This document shows, in pieces, positions 47,901 to 59,445 of a stretch of 64,000 bases of DNA (position 1 is the first letter of the stretch; every line of letters begins with the position of its first letter). The notes beneath the pieces were generated by a model. It searched no databases and had not been told where the DNA came from. It worked only from the letters and a program-made list of their open reading frames with translations. The stretch comes from Tetranychus cinnabarinus (lineage: Eukaryota > Arthropoda > Arachnida > Trombidiformes > Tetranychidae): contig WHVY01000002.1 in assembly GCA_022266195.1 (NCBI GenBank), forward strand, positions 12,105,001 through 12,169,000. The letters run 5' to 3'. Made by a program: the position numbers and the translations under genes.

Positions 47901-50900
47901 AGAACCTGATGGACTATCTTCAGGAACTGTTGTGTTATAAAAAGGTACATCAAATTGTGGCTCGTTGTCGTTAATATTTATCACATTGACAGTTACTTTT
48001 GCAGTTGCTGATAAAACTGGTATTCCTGAATCATAAGCGTACACAGTAAATCTAAGTGGAAGGGAAGCATCATTTGGATCATGATTAATTTGAGAGTCAG
48101 TATCAGGATCTATACTGAACAATGGTAGTTTTTCAAAATCTATCGACTTTTTGATAGTTAATACTCCGGAATCACCATTGATCTCAAAATATTCACTTTC
48201 AGGCTTGATTGTATAATTAGCGATTTTTGACTCTAAATCGGTTGCTAATAAACTTGCAACAACTGTACCACTGGGAACCTCTTCAACAATTGAAAAGGTC
48301 ATCTCAGTTCGAGTAGGTGTCCAAGGAAGACTGAAAGTTGGTGGAGAATCATTATGATCAATTAGAGTAACAATTATATTACCGAAACCAATTTGTGAGG
48401 TTGGAGTAGATGAAGAAATGTCAGTAACGCTAACGTTTAGAGTAACCACTGTTGCCAAATCACGATTCAATTTAGATCCAACAACGATGTAACCATCACT
48501 GTCAATAGTGAAAAACTTTTCCACCTCATACATGTTTTGGTCATGAGGACGTATTCTAAGTCCATTTTTGTCCACACCTTGGACAGTTTCAATATGATAG
48601 ATAAGTGAAGCTGCTGAATCAGCATCAGGATCAGTAGCATTTAATCGATGGATTCGAGTTCCAGGAGGTGTTGCTTCATTAACTTGACATCGTTGAGTTG
48701 TTGGATAAAAGTATGGAGATTTATCATTATCATTGATCAAGTTTACAGTCAATTGAGTTGTTCCAGTTCTAGAAGGAACACCTAAGTCAACAGCGATTAT
48801 ATCAATAGTATAAGTTGGTTTACGGTCATAGTCCAAAATAGAGGAATTCGAAACTGAAACAAAACCAGTTGCTGGGTCGATGGTAAAGGCATCAAAAGAA
48901 CCTTTTTCAATGGCATAGTTAACCTCGGCATTTAACCCAGAATCAGCATCAGTGGCTGTTACACGATCTACAACAGTACCAGGCTCAGCTGATTCAGATA
49001 TTGATGCTGTATATGATTCCTTCTCGAAAACTGGTGCGTTATCGTTGGCATCTCTAACTGTTATTTCAACATCAGCTGTGGCCAATCCTTTTCCACCATC
49101 ACTTGCTTGAACTTTAAGGATGATCCTTTCTTCCTTGGATCGTACCTCTTGATTAACCTTAATCTCACCTAGACGAGGTTCAATTGAGAATAATCTCTCC
49201 GAATTACCGGATAGCAAGGAATATGTTATGACCGATGTAAAATCAGGATCACGGGCTTTAACTCGTAAAGGTGGTTCAAATTTGGTTGAACCTTCATCGA
49301 TGATGGCAGTGTATTTATCTCGTAGGAAAACAGGTGGATTGTCATTTGAATCCATTACATTGATTTTCAATGGAACCACAGCTGTTTGACCAAAGCCATC
49401 ATTTGCTTGATATGATAAATAGTACGATGAACGAGTCTCGTAATCAATACAGTTTCCTCGACCAGGTGTATCACATTCAGCTACAGTAATTACACCAGTT
49501 GTAGGATGAACCGAAAACAAATGAGCACCATTACCAAACAAAGAATAAGTTAATGAAGTAATCTTGGCCGAATCTCGATCAGTTGCTTTTATAGTACGTA
49601 TAATTGTTCCAGCTAAAGCATCTTCAAGAACGGTTCCAGTGTACATTTCCTCTTCAAATATTGGCTGATTATCGTTGACATCCTGTTAAGAAGAAAACAA
49701 ATTATTAACAAAAACATCAACATAATAAATAATGAAAACACAACTGGACAGTTTAACACAAACAGAGAATAGCAAGTGAGTCAATTTAAAGAAGTGACTA
49801 AAAGTTGAAAAGCTTACCTCGATCATAACAGTTACTGTAGAGGTTGATGATAATCTTTCTTTAGTGAAAGCTTCTGTTGCCGTAACAAGTAGAATAAATT
49901 TACGTTGATTTGGATTTTCATAGTCAAGTGGACCTTTGGCAACTTTAATTGAAATTGATGATGATCCTGTGGCTAATGGAGGCTCTACGGAAAAAATACC
50001 TGATGCATCATCCAGAGCAATATTAAAAACTGAATTGGATCCCGTATCACGATCTTCAACTAACATATCAAGCGATGCTAATGGAGTACCATTTGGAACA
50101 CCTTCAGGAATTGTAACTTGATATTCATGGCGATTAAACTTCGGTGCTTCATCATTTACATCTTGTAAAGTAATGGTGACTGAAGCAATGGATACTGCCA
50201 GAGGATCGTCTCGGTTGTTATAAGGTAAATCAATAGAATCAACTTCAATGGCCTTTACTTTTAAACTTATTACACCATTGGTCGAGGGAAAAGCTTCCTT
50301 ATCTAATTTATTGGCTATTCTTAACTGACCAGTTTTCAAATCTAACTTGAAACATTCCATAGGATTTGTCAACAATTCATAAACAACTGGACGTCCTCGT
50401 TGATTAATATCATTAGAGTTCAATGAATCAACACCTGATCGGTATGCTTCAACCGATAATGAATCTCCATCAATGGCTCGTAACGTCATCACAAGAGAAC
50501 CAATTGGAATGTCTTCTGAAATGACCGCTGTATTAGATCCTACGAAAACTGGTGGTTTATTTTGAACATTGGTGACCATCACTTGCACAATAAGAGCTGA
50601 ACTGTGTGACCCATCACTTACTGTTAAGGATAACTCAATGGGTTCCATATTGGGTCGGTATGAGATTGGTTTTATCAAAGCAACAGAGAAACTGATCAAA
50701 TTAGTAGTCGCTTCATTGAGCAGATTAACAGTGAAATGAGGAGGACAATTTTTACAAGAAACTCGTAAAATTGATCCAACCAAGTCAATGTCTCTTGCTG
50801 TCAACCTATCAACAACCAATGTTCCTGGTGGCGAGTCTTCACTTATATTTACAGTGATTACATTATTTTGTTTGGTTGGTGATCCTTCCAAGTCAAAACG

Positions 50901-51311
50901 AGGTGCATTATCGTTTTCATCGATAATGAAAATGGTGATTGGAACACGAACACGATTATTACTGTTGAACTGATCAACTCGGCCACCTTTAGGTACAATA
51001 TCCTCTACGTAAACATTGAATTTAACCGAGCCACCTAAAGATTCTCGGTCAATAGATTGAGCCACTAAAACAGAGCCTGTGACTGGATTAACGGAAAACA
51101 AGGAAGTCCCTTCAAGACCATAAGATAAACTTGAATTTTCTGGATCGTAAGCCTGGAGGGTTCCAATGACCGAACCAATCGGACTATTTTCGTTTACCAC
51201 AGAAAGGTCAAGATTTTTGATGAAAGTCGGTGGTTTATTTGCATGACTTGGCAAGACCAGAAATAGTATCACAATGGTGGTTAAAGTTGACACAAAATTT
51301 GACAGAACCAT
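44964..51311 (-). CDS. Cad87A: Large single-pass cadherin, Cad87A/CDH23-like
   Basis: Calcium-dependent adhesion protein of the CDH23/PCDH15-like group. Exons 51311-49818 and 49682-44964 join in phase 0 to give 2070 residues. A signal peptide (STLTTIVILFLVLPSHA) precedes about 14 cadherin repeats, marked by linkers such as DENDNAP, DVNDEAP, DSNDNPP, DANDNAP, DVNDNSP, DMDDNKP and DLNDNKP. A membrane-adjacent domain follows (KVTIRMKPEAINARKDEIEE to VDDRTY), resembling that of CDH23. One transmembrane helix (about 1827-1851, IVLMVLVLLLIVGFLSMAVG) leads to a 219-residue tail with an NPLW motif and no evident catenin site. The start is ATG 51311; the frame extends upstream only to a TTG. Some linkers are degenerate (NVQNKPP, EMNRHKP), implying flexible, calcium-poor joints. 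The Cad87A name is tentative; the cadherin call is certain. Confidence 0.85.
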
Positions 51312-53435
51312 AATGGGAACAAACAAACAATTGAAATCAAAAGAAATGAAGACAAACCAAAAATAAATTAAAACTGTTCACTTATAATTTAGATTAACCC
51401 GTTGGCCTAATTGAAGTCACCGTTTACAACAATGATAAAGATGAGGATAACGATAAAAAATGGATGATGTTAAGCTGATGGTAAGGTTAACCATTAGATG
51501 ACCTGTTATAAAAGATTCCTTAACAATTGGAGTAAAGTATTTTTGTTGATCGAATCAACAAACTATCGTAAATCAAAAATTAACCAACATGATGAATATG
51601 GGTCTAAATTGGAAAACAATTTCATAGATTAATCAGAAATATTGGTAAAATATCTTTCATTTTACTTCTACATCGTTTGACTTGGCACTTTGAGTCCGTT
51701 CAACATTTTGGCCAAACCAACAGACAAGTTATACAACACTTTGGTTTGTTGCTCTTGTTGGTTAAGAGGTTGGCCGAAGGAGCAAAAGCAAGATGAAGAT
51801 GATGATAATGATGATGGGAATAACAAGAAAGCAAAGTAAGTATCATTGAAAGAGAGTAAATGATTCCTTTCTTTTTTACCTTTCATTCTTATTTTTTTCA
51901 GCTTTTCTCAAAGATCTTAAAGACTGGTTCCTTCAAAGGCATTCAGAGGGAAAGACCTGAACTGGTTTTCGCTTTTTGTTTGATTTCTCAAATTGACGCT
52001 GCTATCTTTTACACTTAATCTCATTATATGCTTTTGGTAAACATTCAAAAATCATTGCCATCATGCAATTACTTCCTAACATCACCAATTTGAGCTTTTC
52101 ATCAGCTGTAATGTTTACTAATAAGTGTGTTCATTAACTCAAAGGTTCAATGTTTGAAACAATTGATCAGCCAAGACATAAACATTGTAAACAATATCAC
52201 AGTATAACTGATTGTCAGTTGACTGAAGAAGTTGATGTTAATTGATATTTCGGTAAATTAATGGTTTCAGACTTTCATAACTCCTTTAATTGGTATTATC
52301 ATTGCTTTTACATTGCTGACAATGTGTTTGTTTAGTACAAATGTGTAAAATTTTAATTTGTTAGCTTTGCTATTCAAATTGTGACTCGCCTCAGTTAATT
52401 TACAACATTAATCTTTATGGAAACTTTTAAGTGCTGTTTATTAACTTGATGTTGAAAGTGATTTACTTTGAATCATTGATGCACAATTTAACCATACTTT
52501 CAAATTCACTGTTGCATTGATTTTTTTACCTGTGATCATTAAACGGGACTGAATCGTTCCGGTTAGGCTAAATATTACGTTTCAAGGGATAGATAATTAT
52601 TTGAGATTGAAGCTTTCCATTACTCAGATCAACTGAATTTAAATTATCCTTTTATTTTGTTCAGCCCAATATTTATTCAACCCAACATTTTGACGTTCAA
52701 AATTAGATGTTGATTTACAATGTTAAACTCTCACTTAGCTTATTCTTAATCTTCAGTAATTCAATGTCGATCAACAATCAATTTCTTTGATTCAATTGTA
52801 TTTCTTTCATGTTTTGTATGTTAACTCAAATCCGGTTGACCATGACATTATATTAATCAAAATTGCTAAAGAGTTACATTCAGGTTTTTATGAATTCAAT
52901 TGATTATCAATGACTGATCAGGTAAAGCCTTTTGCCTTATTTTTTGTAATCATAGTTGGTTCAAATCATTTCATTTCTAAAGCAGACCAAATACATTTAC
53001 ATGTGGTCAGCCTATTAACTGGTTAGCCAGTTGATTTGTTGTTTGACTTTAATTGCTAATGTTTGAAAGCAACTGTTTCTTGATTGTATGATTTATCTCC
53101 TGTTGGAGAAATGCATTCCGCTAAAGAACCGAGAAGTTAATTTAATTGATAAAAGGTGGCATCTTGATCATTGCAGTTCTTTACATCATATGTTGAAGTC
53201 ACTTGAATGACTTTGTTGATGCTTTGGTATTATGTTTAACGATGTGCAGTTTTCAATTAATTAGATATTAATCGAAATTACCTTATTAATCAGACACTAG
53301 AGGATCACATAATTCGATCCTCTAGGTTTTTATCATTATTTCAACTTTCTTCCTCTCATGATTACGTTTTGAGTGCATTTTGTGTCTGAAAAAAGGAAAA
53401 GAGAGTTACTATCTCTTTTCTGTTCCAATTTTTAA
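51312..53435. other. Divergent intergenic region, cadherin and ABCB7
   Basis: A 2.1-kb AT-rich gap between head-to-head genes. It contains GATGATGAT-type repeats near 51785-51815 and no exon or RNA gene that I recognise. A perfect 7-bp inverted repeat, GAGGATC/GATCCTC, lies near 53300-53323. Confidence 0.6.
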
Positions 53436-55898
53436 ATGATTCGGTGTTTACTTCAACTTAGCCGAACTAAATTCACCGGTAAACATTTTGTCTTACACAC
53501 TGACAGATCTTTGATCAAAAATTACAAGTCATTTTATCGTTTGTTTCATGGTCTTGGCCATGGTAGTGAGGCTAATGGTCTCACATCAGCGAATAATAAA
53601 GTCGGATCATGGTCAATAATAAAACAAATGACCAGTTATGTTTGGCCTAAAGACAAACCTGAGCTGAAAAAACGGGTCGTTGTTGCTCTTGGATTATTAG
53701 TTGCTGCAAAGGTAATATGCAAAATTATTTTTTATTCATGATGATCTAAACAATATTTCTCTTATTTATAGGCAGTAAATGTCTCCGTTCCTTTCATTTT
53801 CAAGTATCTAATTGACTTTTTGAATACAAGTCAAGGAACACCATTGAACTTCAGTGATCCTGCAACCACTGCTATCACGTCTGCTATCTCATTAGTTGTA
53901 GCATGTTAGTTCTTTTTTATCAAAACTGCTTTACACCTTTATTAATATCCCGTGTATTTGTTTCAGATGGTGTTTTCAGGGCTAGTGCATCTTTATTCAA
54001 TGAATTGAGAAATGCAGTTTTCGCCAAAGTTGCTCATGACTCAATAAGAACTGTTGCTAGAAATGTTTTCCTTCATCTTCATAAATTGGACCTTTCTTTT
54101 CATCTATCAAGACAAACTGGTGCACTTTCCAAAGCAATCGATCGAGGAACCAGGTATATTTTTTAAACTATTAATATAAATGAACCCGCTTACCAATTAT
54201 TTTCACGTTTTATCTTTCACAGGGGTATTAATTTTGTTTTAAGTGCAATTGTTTTCAATGTTGCACCTACAATACTCGAGGTTGCCTTGGCTAGTAGCAT
54301 TCTGGTATGAATCATTTATCCTTTTCTTTTATTTCCTCCATTTTAATTTACTTGCATCATTCTATATCTTTCTAGTATTATAAATGTGGTCCGCAATTCG
54401 CAGCTATCACGCTCATCTGTATTGGTAGCTACTCTGCTTTTACTTTCGGGGTTACTTCATGGAGAACAAAGTTTCGTTTACAAATGAACAAGGCTGAGAA
54501 TGATGCCGGAAATCATGCAATCGACTCTCTAATTAATTATGAGACTGTTAAATATTTCAACAATGAACAGCATGAAGCTGCTTTATATGAAAAAGTGCTT
54601 AAAAAATATGAAGAAGCTTCATTAAAAACGTCAACAAGTTTAGCAATGCTTAATTTCGGACAAAATGCTATATTCAGTTCAGCTTTGGCCGGTGTTATGG
54701 GATTAGCTGTTGTGCAGATCATAAACGGTAAGCAAATGAACTTATGCACTCTATACTAATCCAACTATCAATTTTCTGTTTCTAATAACAATCAATTTTA
54801 TCAAAAATATCAGGCAATATGACTGTTGGTGATCTTGTTATGGTTAATGGCTTAGTTTTTCAACTTTCTATGCCTCTGAACTTTCTTGGAACAGTTTATC
54901 GGGAAGTTAGACAATCACTAATTGATATGAAAACTATGTTTAGTATTCTAAGTTTGAAGTCAGCCATACAAGTAAGTATTTTTTTACGGGTTTTGTTTTT
55001 TTTGATAATTTTGCTAATGATTGAAAACTTATCTTTCTACTTTAAGAGTAAACCAGGAGCTCCCTTTTTAAAAGTTACACCAGAAAATGCCTCTGTTGTT
55101 TTTGACAATGTTTACTTTGAATATGTGAAAAACCAGCCAATTCTCAATAACTTATCATTTGAAGTTCCTGCTGGTAAAAAAGTTGCTTTCATTGGCGGTA
55201 GCGGATCAGGAAAGACTACAATAATTCGCTTAATGTATAGATTCTTTGAGCCTCAACAGGGCAAAGTTCTAGTGGCCGGGCAAGATATTAAAGATATTGA
55301 TGTAGATAGCTTAAGACAAGCTATTTCCGTTGTTCCACAAGATCCAGTGCTATTTAATAATACCATTGAATACAATTTACAATATGGTAATTTCAGTGCT
55401 TCCCAGGAGAGGATTCATGAAGCGTCTTCTATGGCTGAACTTCATGACTCAATTCAACGCTGGCCAAAGGCGTATCAAACACAAGTTGGTGAACGGGGTC
55501 TTAAGCTAAGTGGTGGTGAAAAACAACGAGTAGCAATTGCTAGGGCTATTGTAAAAAATAGTCCGATATTGATTTTTGACGAGGCTACCTCATCTCTGGA
55601 CTCAATCACGGAACATGTGAGAAAAATAATCTTATTCAAATGCACCTTAAAGATTATTATCTAACTATTTTTTTTCTTTCCACAGAAAATTCTTAAAGCT
55701 TTATCAAGAGCTGCCCATGGTCGAACATCCATTTGTATAGCTCATCGCCTTTCAACTGTTGTTGATGCAGATCTAATTTACGTCCTTCAGGATGGTCGTG
55801 TTGTTGAAACGGGAAATCACAGTTCGCTTGTTGCCAACCCATCTTCATTATATGCACTTTTGTGGTCTAAACAACATGAAACCAATCATATGTTGTAG
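53436..55898 (+). CDS. ABCB7: Mitochondrial ABC transporter ABCB7 (Atm1 type)
   Basis: Half-transporter of the inner mitochondrial membrane that exports a glutathione-linked sulfur/iron-sulfur precursor for cytosolic Fe-S assembly. Exons: 53436-53711, 53772-53904, 53967-54153, 54223-54304, 54376-54727, 54814-54971, 55047-55616, 55686-55898. Phases fit; 656 residues. An Arg/Lys-rich N-terminus suits mitochondrial targeting. The membrane domain carries HLSRQTGALSKAIDRGTRG and NYETVKYFNNE, both diagnostic of Atm1/ABCB7. The nucleotide-binding domain has Walker A GGSGSGKT (446-453), Q-loop VPQDP, signature LSGGE (550-554), Walker B ILIFDE (570-575) and H-loop His606 in CIAHRLS. It is shorter than human ABCB7 (about 750) mainly at the N-terminus and C-terminus. 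Convergent with the LASP-like gene. Confidence 0.96.
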
Positions 55899-56193
55899 AC
55901 TGGAATAGCTGTGATCATTGTTAATTTGTATAAAAATTAAATGAATTTATGCTTATTGCTAAATCTTGCAATAGATTAATTTACGAAATCAGAAGTCTCT
56001 CAAGATCGAAATCTCTCAAGATGATTTCTTGTTTTATTTTTACTGGAAGATATTTTACATATTTTCTCAAAATATATCAAATAAATAAATCGATAGCTTG
56101 AGTTTGAGAGTAGCTATCTTCGTCAAAATAGGAATACCAAAGAAAAGGTTGATTCCTAAATAGTAAATTGATTAATTTATGCTGATAAGTGTT

Positions 56194-56978
56194 TCATAAG
56201 TTTACTCTAAGGGATCGAACGGAGTTTGCAGGAAGCATGCCACACATGCGAGTTCTTTGAACAAATCCAGTCATCCAATCTTTATCTATTGACCGACAGT
56301 TAATAATGAGATCACCTTTACTGAAGCTAACTTCATCAACATCTTGGGCAGTATAATCACGAATTGCTCGAAATGATTTGTTACCCGGTAATCGATAACT
56401 AACATGCTCAATATCTTGCTCCATTTGCAAGGGATCGTAATCTAAATTGAAAAGCATTAAACACGGTTACATTAATTTTCTTGGGTCTTACTTGTTTTCA
56501 CACCACACACCCACACCGAATGATAGCGTACTTTTTTCCACACCTTACACCAATCCACAACGAACCATAAAAACACCCAAAATTAAATATTGATCTTTAA
56601 TAAAGATAAAGAAAATTAAGTTCTATCTTGTGGCCAACTATAATTCAATTTGGCCAGTCCGAACTTCTCATTAAACCGTACAATCGGTAGTAAGGATGGA
56701 CGGTGGGGAATGGCGTGGACATGGAAAAAAGTAGAACTCATTTTCTTAATAATTTCAGAGTCATAGCGATAATTGAATGAAATATATTAAGCAAACTTTC
56801 CATTACGATAATCGAAGGAAAATTCTATCATTTAAAAACTTAACTTACGTTGACTAATTGTGATGCGAGGGATATCAGCGGGAGTAATGTGGATTTTGTG
56901 CTGAATTTTACTAAAGCATGGCGGTTCTTGACTTGGAGAGAAACGCTTTGTACAACACTGACATATTTCATCAATCAT
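56194..56978 (-). CDS. Small LASP-like protein: half LIM domain plus SH3
   Basis: Predicted actin-associated adaptor of 125 residues. Exons 56978-56849 and 56441-56194 join in phase 1. The C-terminal SH3 (about 64-122) has the nebulin/LASP signature AQDVDEVSF, SIDKDWMTG and GMLPAN, and a YDPL segment before it also occurs in fly Lasp. The N-terminus aligns with the first zinc finger of the LASP LIM domain: Cys6, Cys9, His27, and His30 where Cys is usual (C-x2-C-x17-H-x2-H). The second LIM finger and nebulin repeats are absent, and no missing exon is evident in the 407-bp intron. Head-to-head with the Atg8 gene. It may be a derived Lasp paralogue. The SH3 call is firm; the half-LIM reading is an inference from spacing. 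Confidence 0.7.
56442..56848. other. Intron of the LASP-like gene
   Basis: A 407-bp intron. It was searched for a cysteine-rich second LIM finger on the minus strand and none was seen. Confidence 0.7.
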
Positions 56979-57479
56979 GTTTGCACTAAAGTGAAGATTT
57001 TCAATAAAAAATAGCAAACTGATGTTACTAGTTTGACTAAACAACAAAATGTGTAAACAGAGCAATTTAAAAGCCCAGCAAAACACTTGATGTGAGCCAC
57101 TCAAAAAATAGATAAGAGAATAAAAGTTTTTGGTCAACGAATTTTTTAAAACAATAAGTTAAAGCAGATAATAGCAGATGGCACTAATTACCGGTTCAAA
57201 GCAAAGAGTACTCTTTGGTTCAAAGCAACATATCAGCTGATTAAAATTTTCATCCACTCAAATTGCGAAGAAGGTTGTTATCAATTAGTTTCCATTTTTT
57301 TATCCATTTTCTTGGTTTTTTCCTCTTCCGTTTTCTTCATATAAATAGGGTTGACTTTAAGGGCAAAAGTTATGTTATGACTCTGCCATCGACATCTTCA
57401 TCGGCATCATCTTTATCATTCTCAACATCCTCATCTTTCGTTTATATTTTAATTAATTTAGTGTAAAACTGACATCACA
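56979..57479. other. Divergent promoter region, LASP-like and Atg8
   Basis: About 500 bases between head-to-head start codons, so the two genes probably share control sequence. No TATA or initiator was assigned. Short open frames crossing it look like noise. Confidence 0.55.
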
Positions 57480-57884
57480 ATGCCTATTCTTGAGAACTTT
57501 TTCATCAACAACAAAATATACAACCCACCGCTCAAAAGTTTCAAAGAGAGGAAAAATTTGATGACCCGGAAACTTGAATATGCCAATCTTAAAGCCAAAT
57601 TTCCCAACAAGGTAACAGTTGTCATTGAAAGATATGCCAAAGAAAGAAATCTTCCTATGCTGGATAAGACTAAATTTTTGGTTCCAGAGGATCTTCCAGT
57701 TTCCAGATTACTGATGATCATTCGAAACAGGATGGATATTGGTGAAAATCAAGCTGTATATGTTATGACTGCCAATAAAACAATGTTAACAATGTCCAGA
57801 ACAATGGCCGAAGTTTATGAAGAACACGCAGATGAAGATGGTTTTGTCTACCTTACATATGCCTCTCAAAGTGTCTTTGGCTGA
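57480..57884 (+). CDS. Atg8: Atg8-family ubiquitin-like protein, LC3 type
   Basis: Autophagy protein that is conjugated to phosphatidylethanolamine on forming autophagosomes. A single exon encodes 134 residues. After an extra N-terminal extension of about 18 residues comes FKERKNLMTRK (helix and LIR-dock basic patch), then AKFPNKVTVVIERY, LDKTKFLVPEDL, LLMIIRNRM and EDGFVYLTYASQSVFG. The core is nearer LC3 (LC3C in particular) than GABARAP. The frame stops straight after the conserved Gly134, so the glycine is already exposed and Atg4 priming would not be needed. The lack of introns resembles a retrocopy, as for fly Atg8b. The full, undamaged frame argues for function. Confidence 0.93.
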   Translation: MPILENFFINNKIYNPPLKSFKERKNLMTRKLEYANLKAKFPNKVTVVIERYAKERNLPMLDKTKFLVPEDLPVSRLLMIIRNRMDIGENQAVYVMTANKTMLTMSRTMAEVYEEHADEDGFVYLTYASQSVFG

Positions 57885-59445
57885 AATCTGTGTCTCATCT
57901 TAAATCAAGCTTCGTCGTTTAAAATCGTGTTATTACATTGTTAATGTTTTTATTCCCATTCCTGCCTTTCATCATAGTCCTGGTCTATCAATTCGAACTC
58001 AATGCGATGGAAAGGAAAATCGTAAATTTATTTATTGTTTCATCTGCTCTACTCACCTAATTTTTATTGTTACTAGGAGGAGTGAAAAAGAGGAGGAAAA
58101 TGTATATTAAATAACTCATTATCTAGTTAAATTTATCGTCCATGATCCGAATGAGAAAGAAGATAATGCAGATTCCATTGTTCTAAACCATTATTAAATC
58201 ATTAAACAACTTTAATTATTTTCTGTAAACATTACTTTTGTACATTTCTATTCGTTAATGTCACTTTTCCTTTGGATCTCAGCGATTTTAATACATCTGT
58301 TTTCTTGATTATTGACTTTGAGAATAATTTAACTCATTTGTTAATCAAACTTGAATGTGATAAGAATAAATTTGTAAACTGACTCATTGATATTAAAATT
58401 GACTTTATGTGTTGAATATATCTCAATATCTTACTTTTATTTCAATCTCGATTTCAAAACCAACGTTAGTATTGACTGACTTGCTAACTGATTAATTTAT
58501 AAATATGAATTGATTATATTTTTGTTCAAGCCTTGCCTCTTTGTGTCATGTTATTAGTAGAAAAGTATAAACCAAAAAAATAAGCATCAAAAAAGCATGA
58601 AATTGATATTCTGTATCAGTTCACTTCAATTTCCTTCTTAACCCTTCATTGAAAGATTTGCCCTGGTCTGTTCCTCTTTTAATCAGATACGGAATGAAAA
58701 TGCTACAAATCACAAAAAACACCTAAATTAAAAAACGCATTTCATTCCAGATTTTACATCACTTGTAAACAATTTTGAATTTTTAGCATATTTGAGTGAA
58801 TTTGGTGTTATAGGAATAATGGAAAATTACATGTGTTGATTCAGATTGAGATTGCATTTGTTTATTGAGAAATTGAGTAAAATGACAAAAAAAGATTTGA
58901 TTGTGTAGTTTGTTTGGAAATGCGTTAAGCAATTAGGGAATACCTAGATTTGAAAAGATTACCAGGTAATATAAATGCACTTTTATAGCTGTGGAAAATA
59001 GTTATTAATAGTAAAGCAGGCAAGTGTTATTATTGGAATTCACTTTGAAAAGCAATGGTGAAAGTTGTATAAGTCAATAGGACGGATTTTAACATGATAA
59101 CACCATGTTAATTATCATGGATGGAATGTGTAATTCAATGTGTTGCAATGAATAAATTTTTAAATGCGAATGATATTGAGAAAGTAAAAATGATATGAAT
59201 CAACACAATTTGAGATTCTTTTCAACTTAACTTATTATCTTCAATTATTTGCTCTAAGCTGCTGATTGGCGGTAATAACAAATAGACACTTGAAAATAGC
59301 TTCAAACCACTTAACACAATTAAAACTAGTCTCTTCTTATTGATTGGTAGTTTTGGCTCCTTTTTGTTCAAGTTGATTGTTTTTTTTGCAAGACATCTTT
59401 TGATTTTTCGTCATTTTCTTATCTGTTTATCTTTTTTTGCTTGCT
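57885..59445. other. Convergent 3' region of Atg8 and the MAGUK gene
   Basis: A 1.56-kb AT-rich tail-to-tail gap, longer than the other convergent gaps. No exon, RNA gene or clear repeat was recognised. A short inverted repeat, CATGATAA and TTATCATG, lies near 59093-59119. Confidence 0.65.

Noticed and set aside
49936..50973. Plus-strand open frames across the cadherin gene
   Set aside because: Antisense shadows of the cadherin coding exon.
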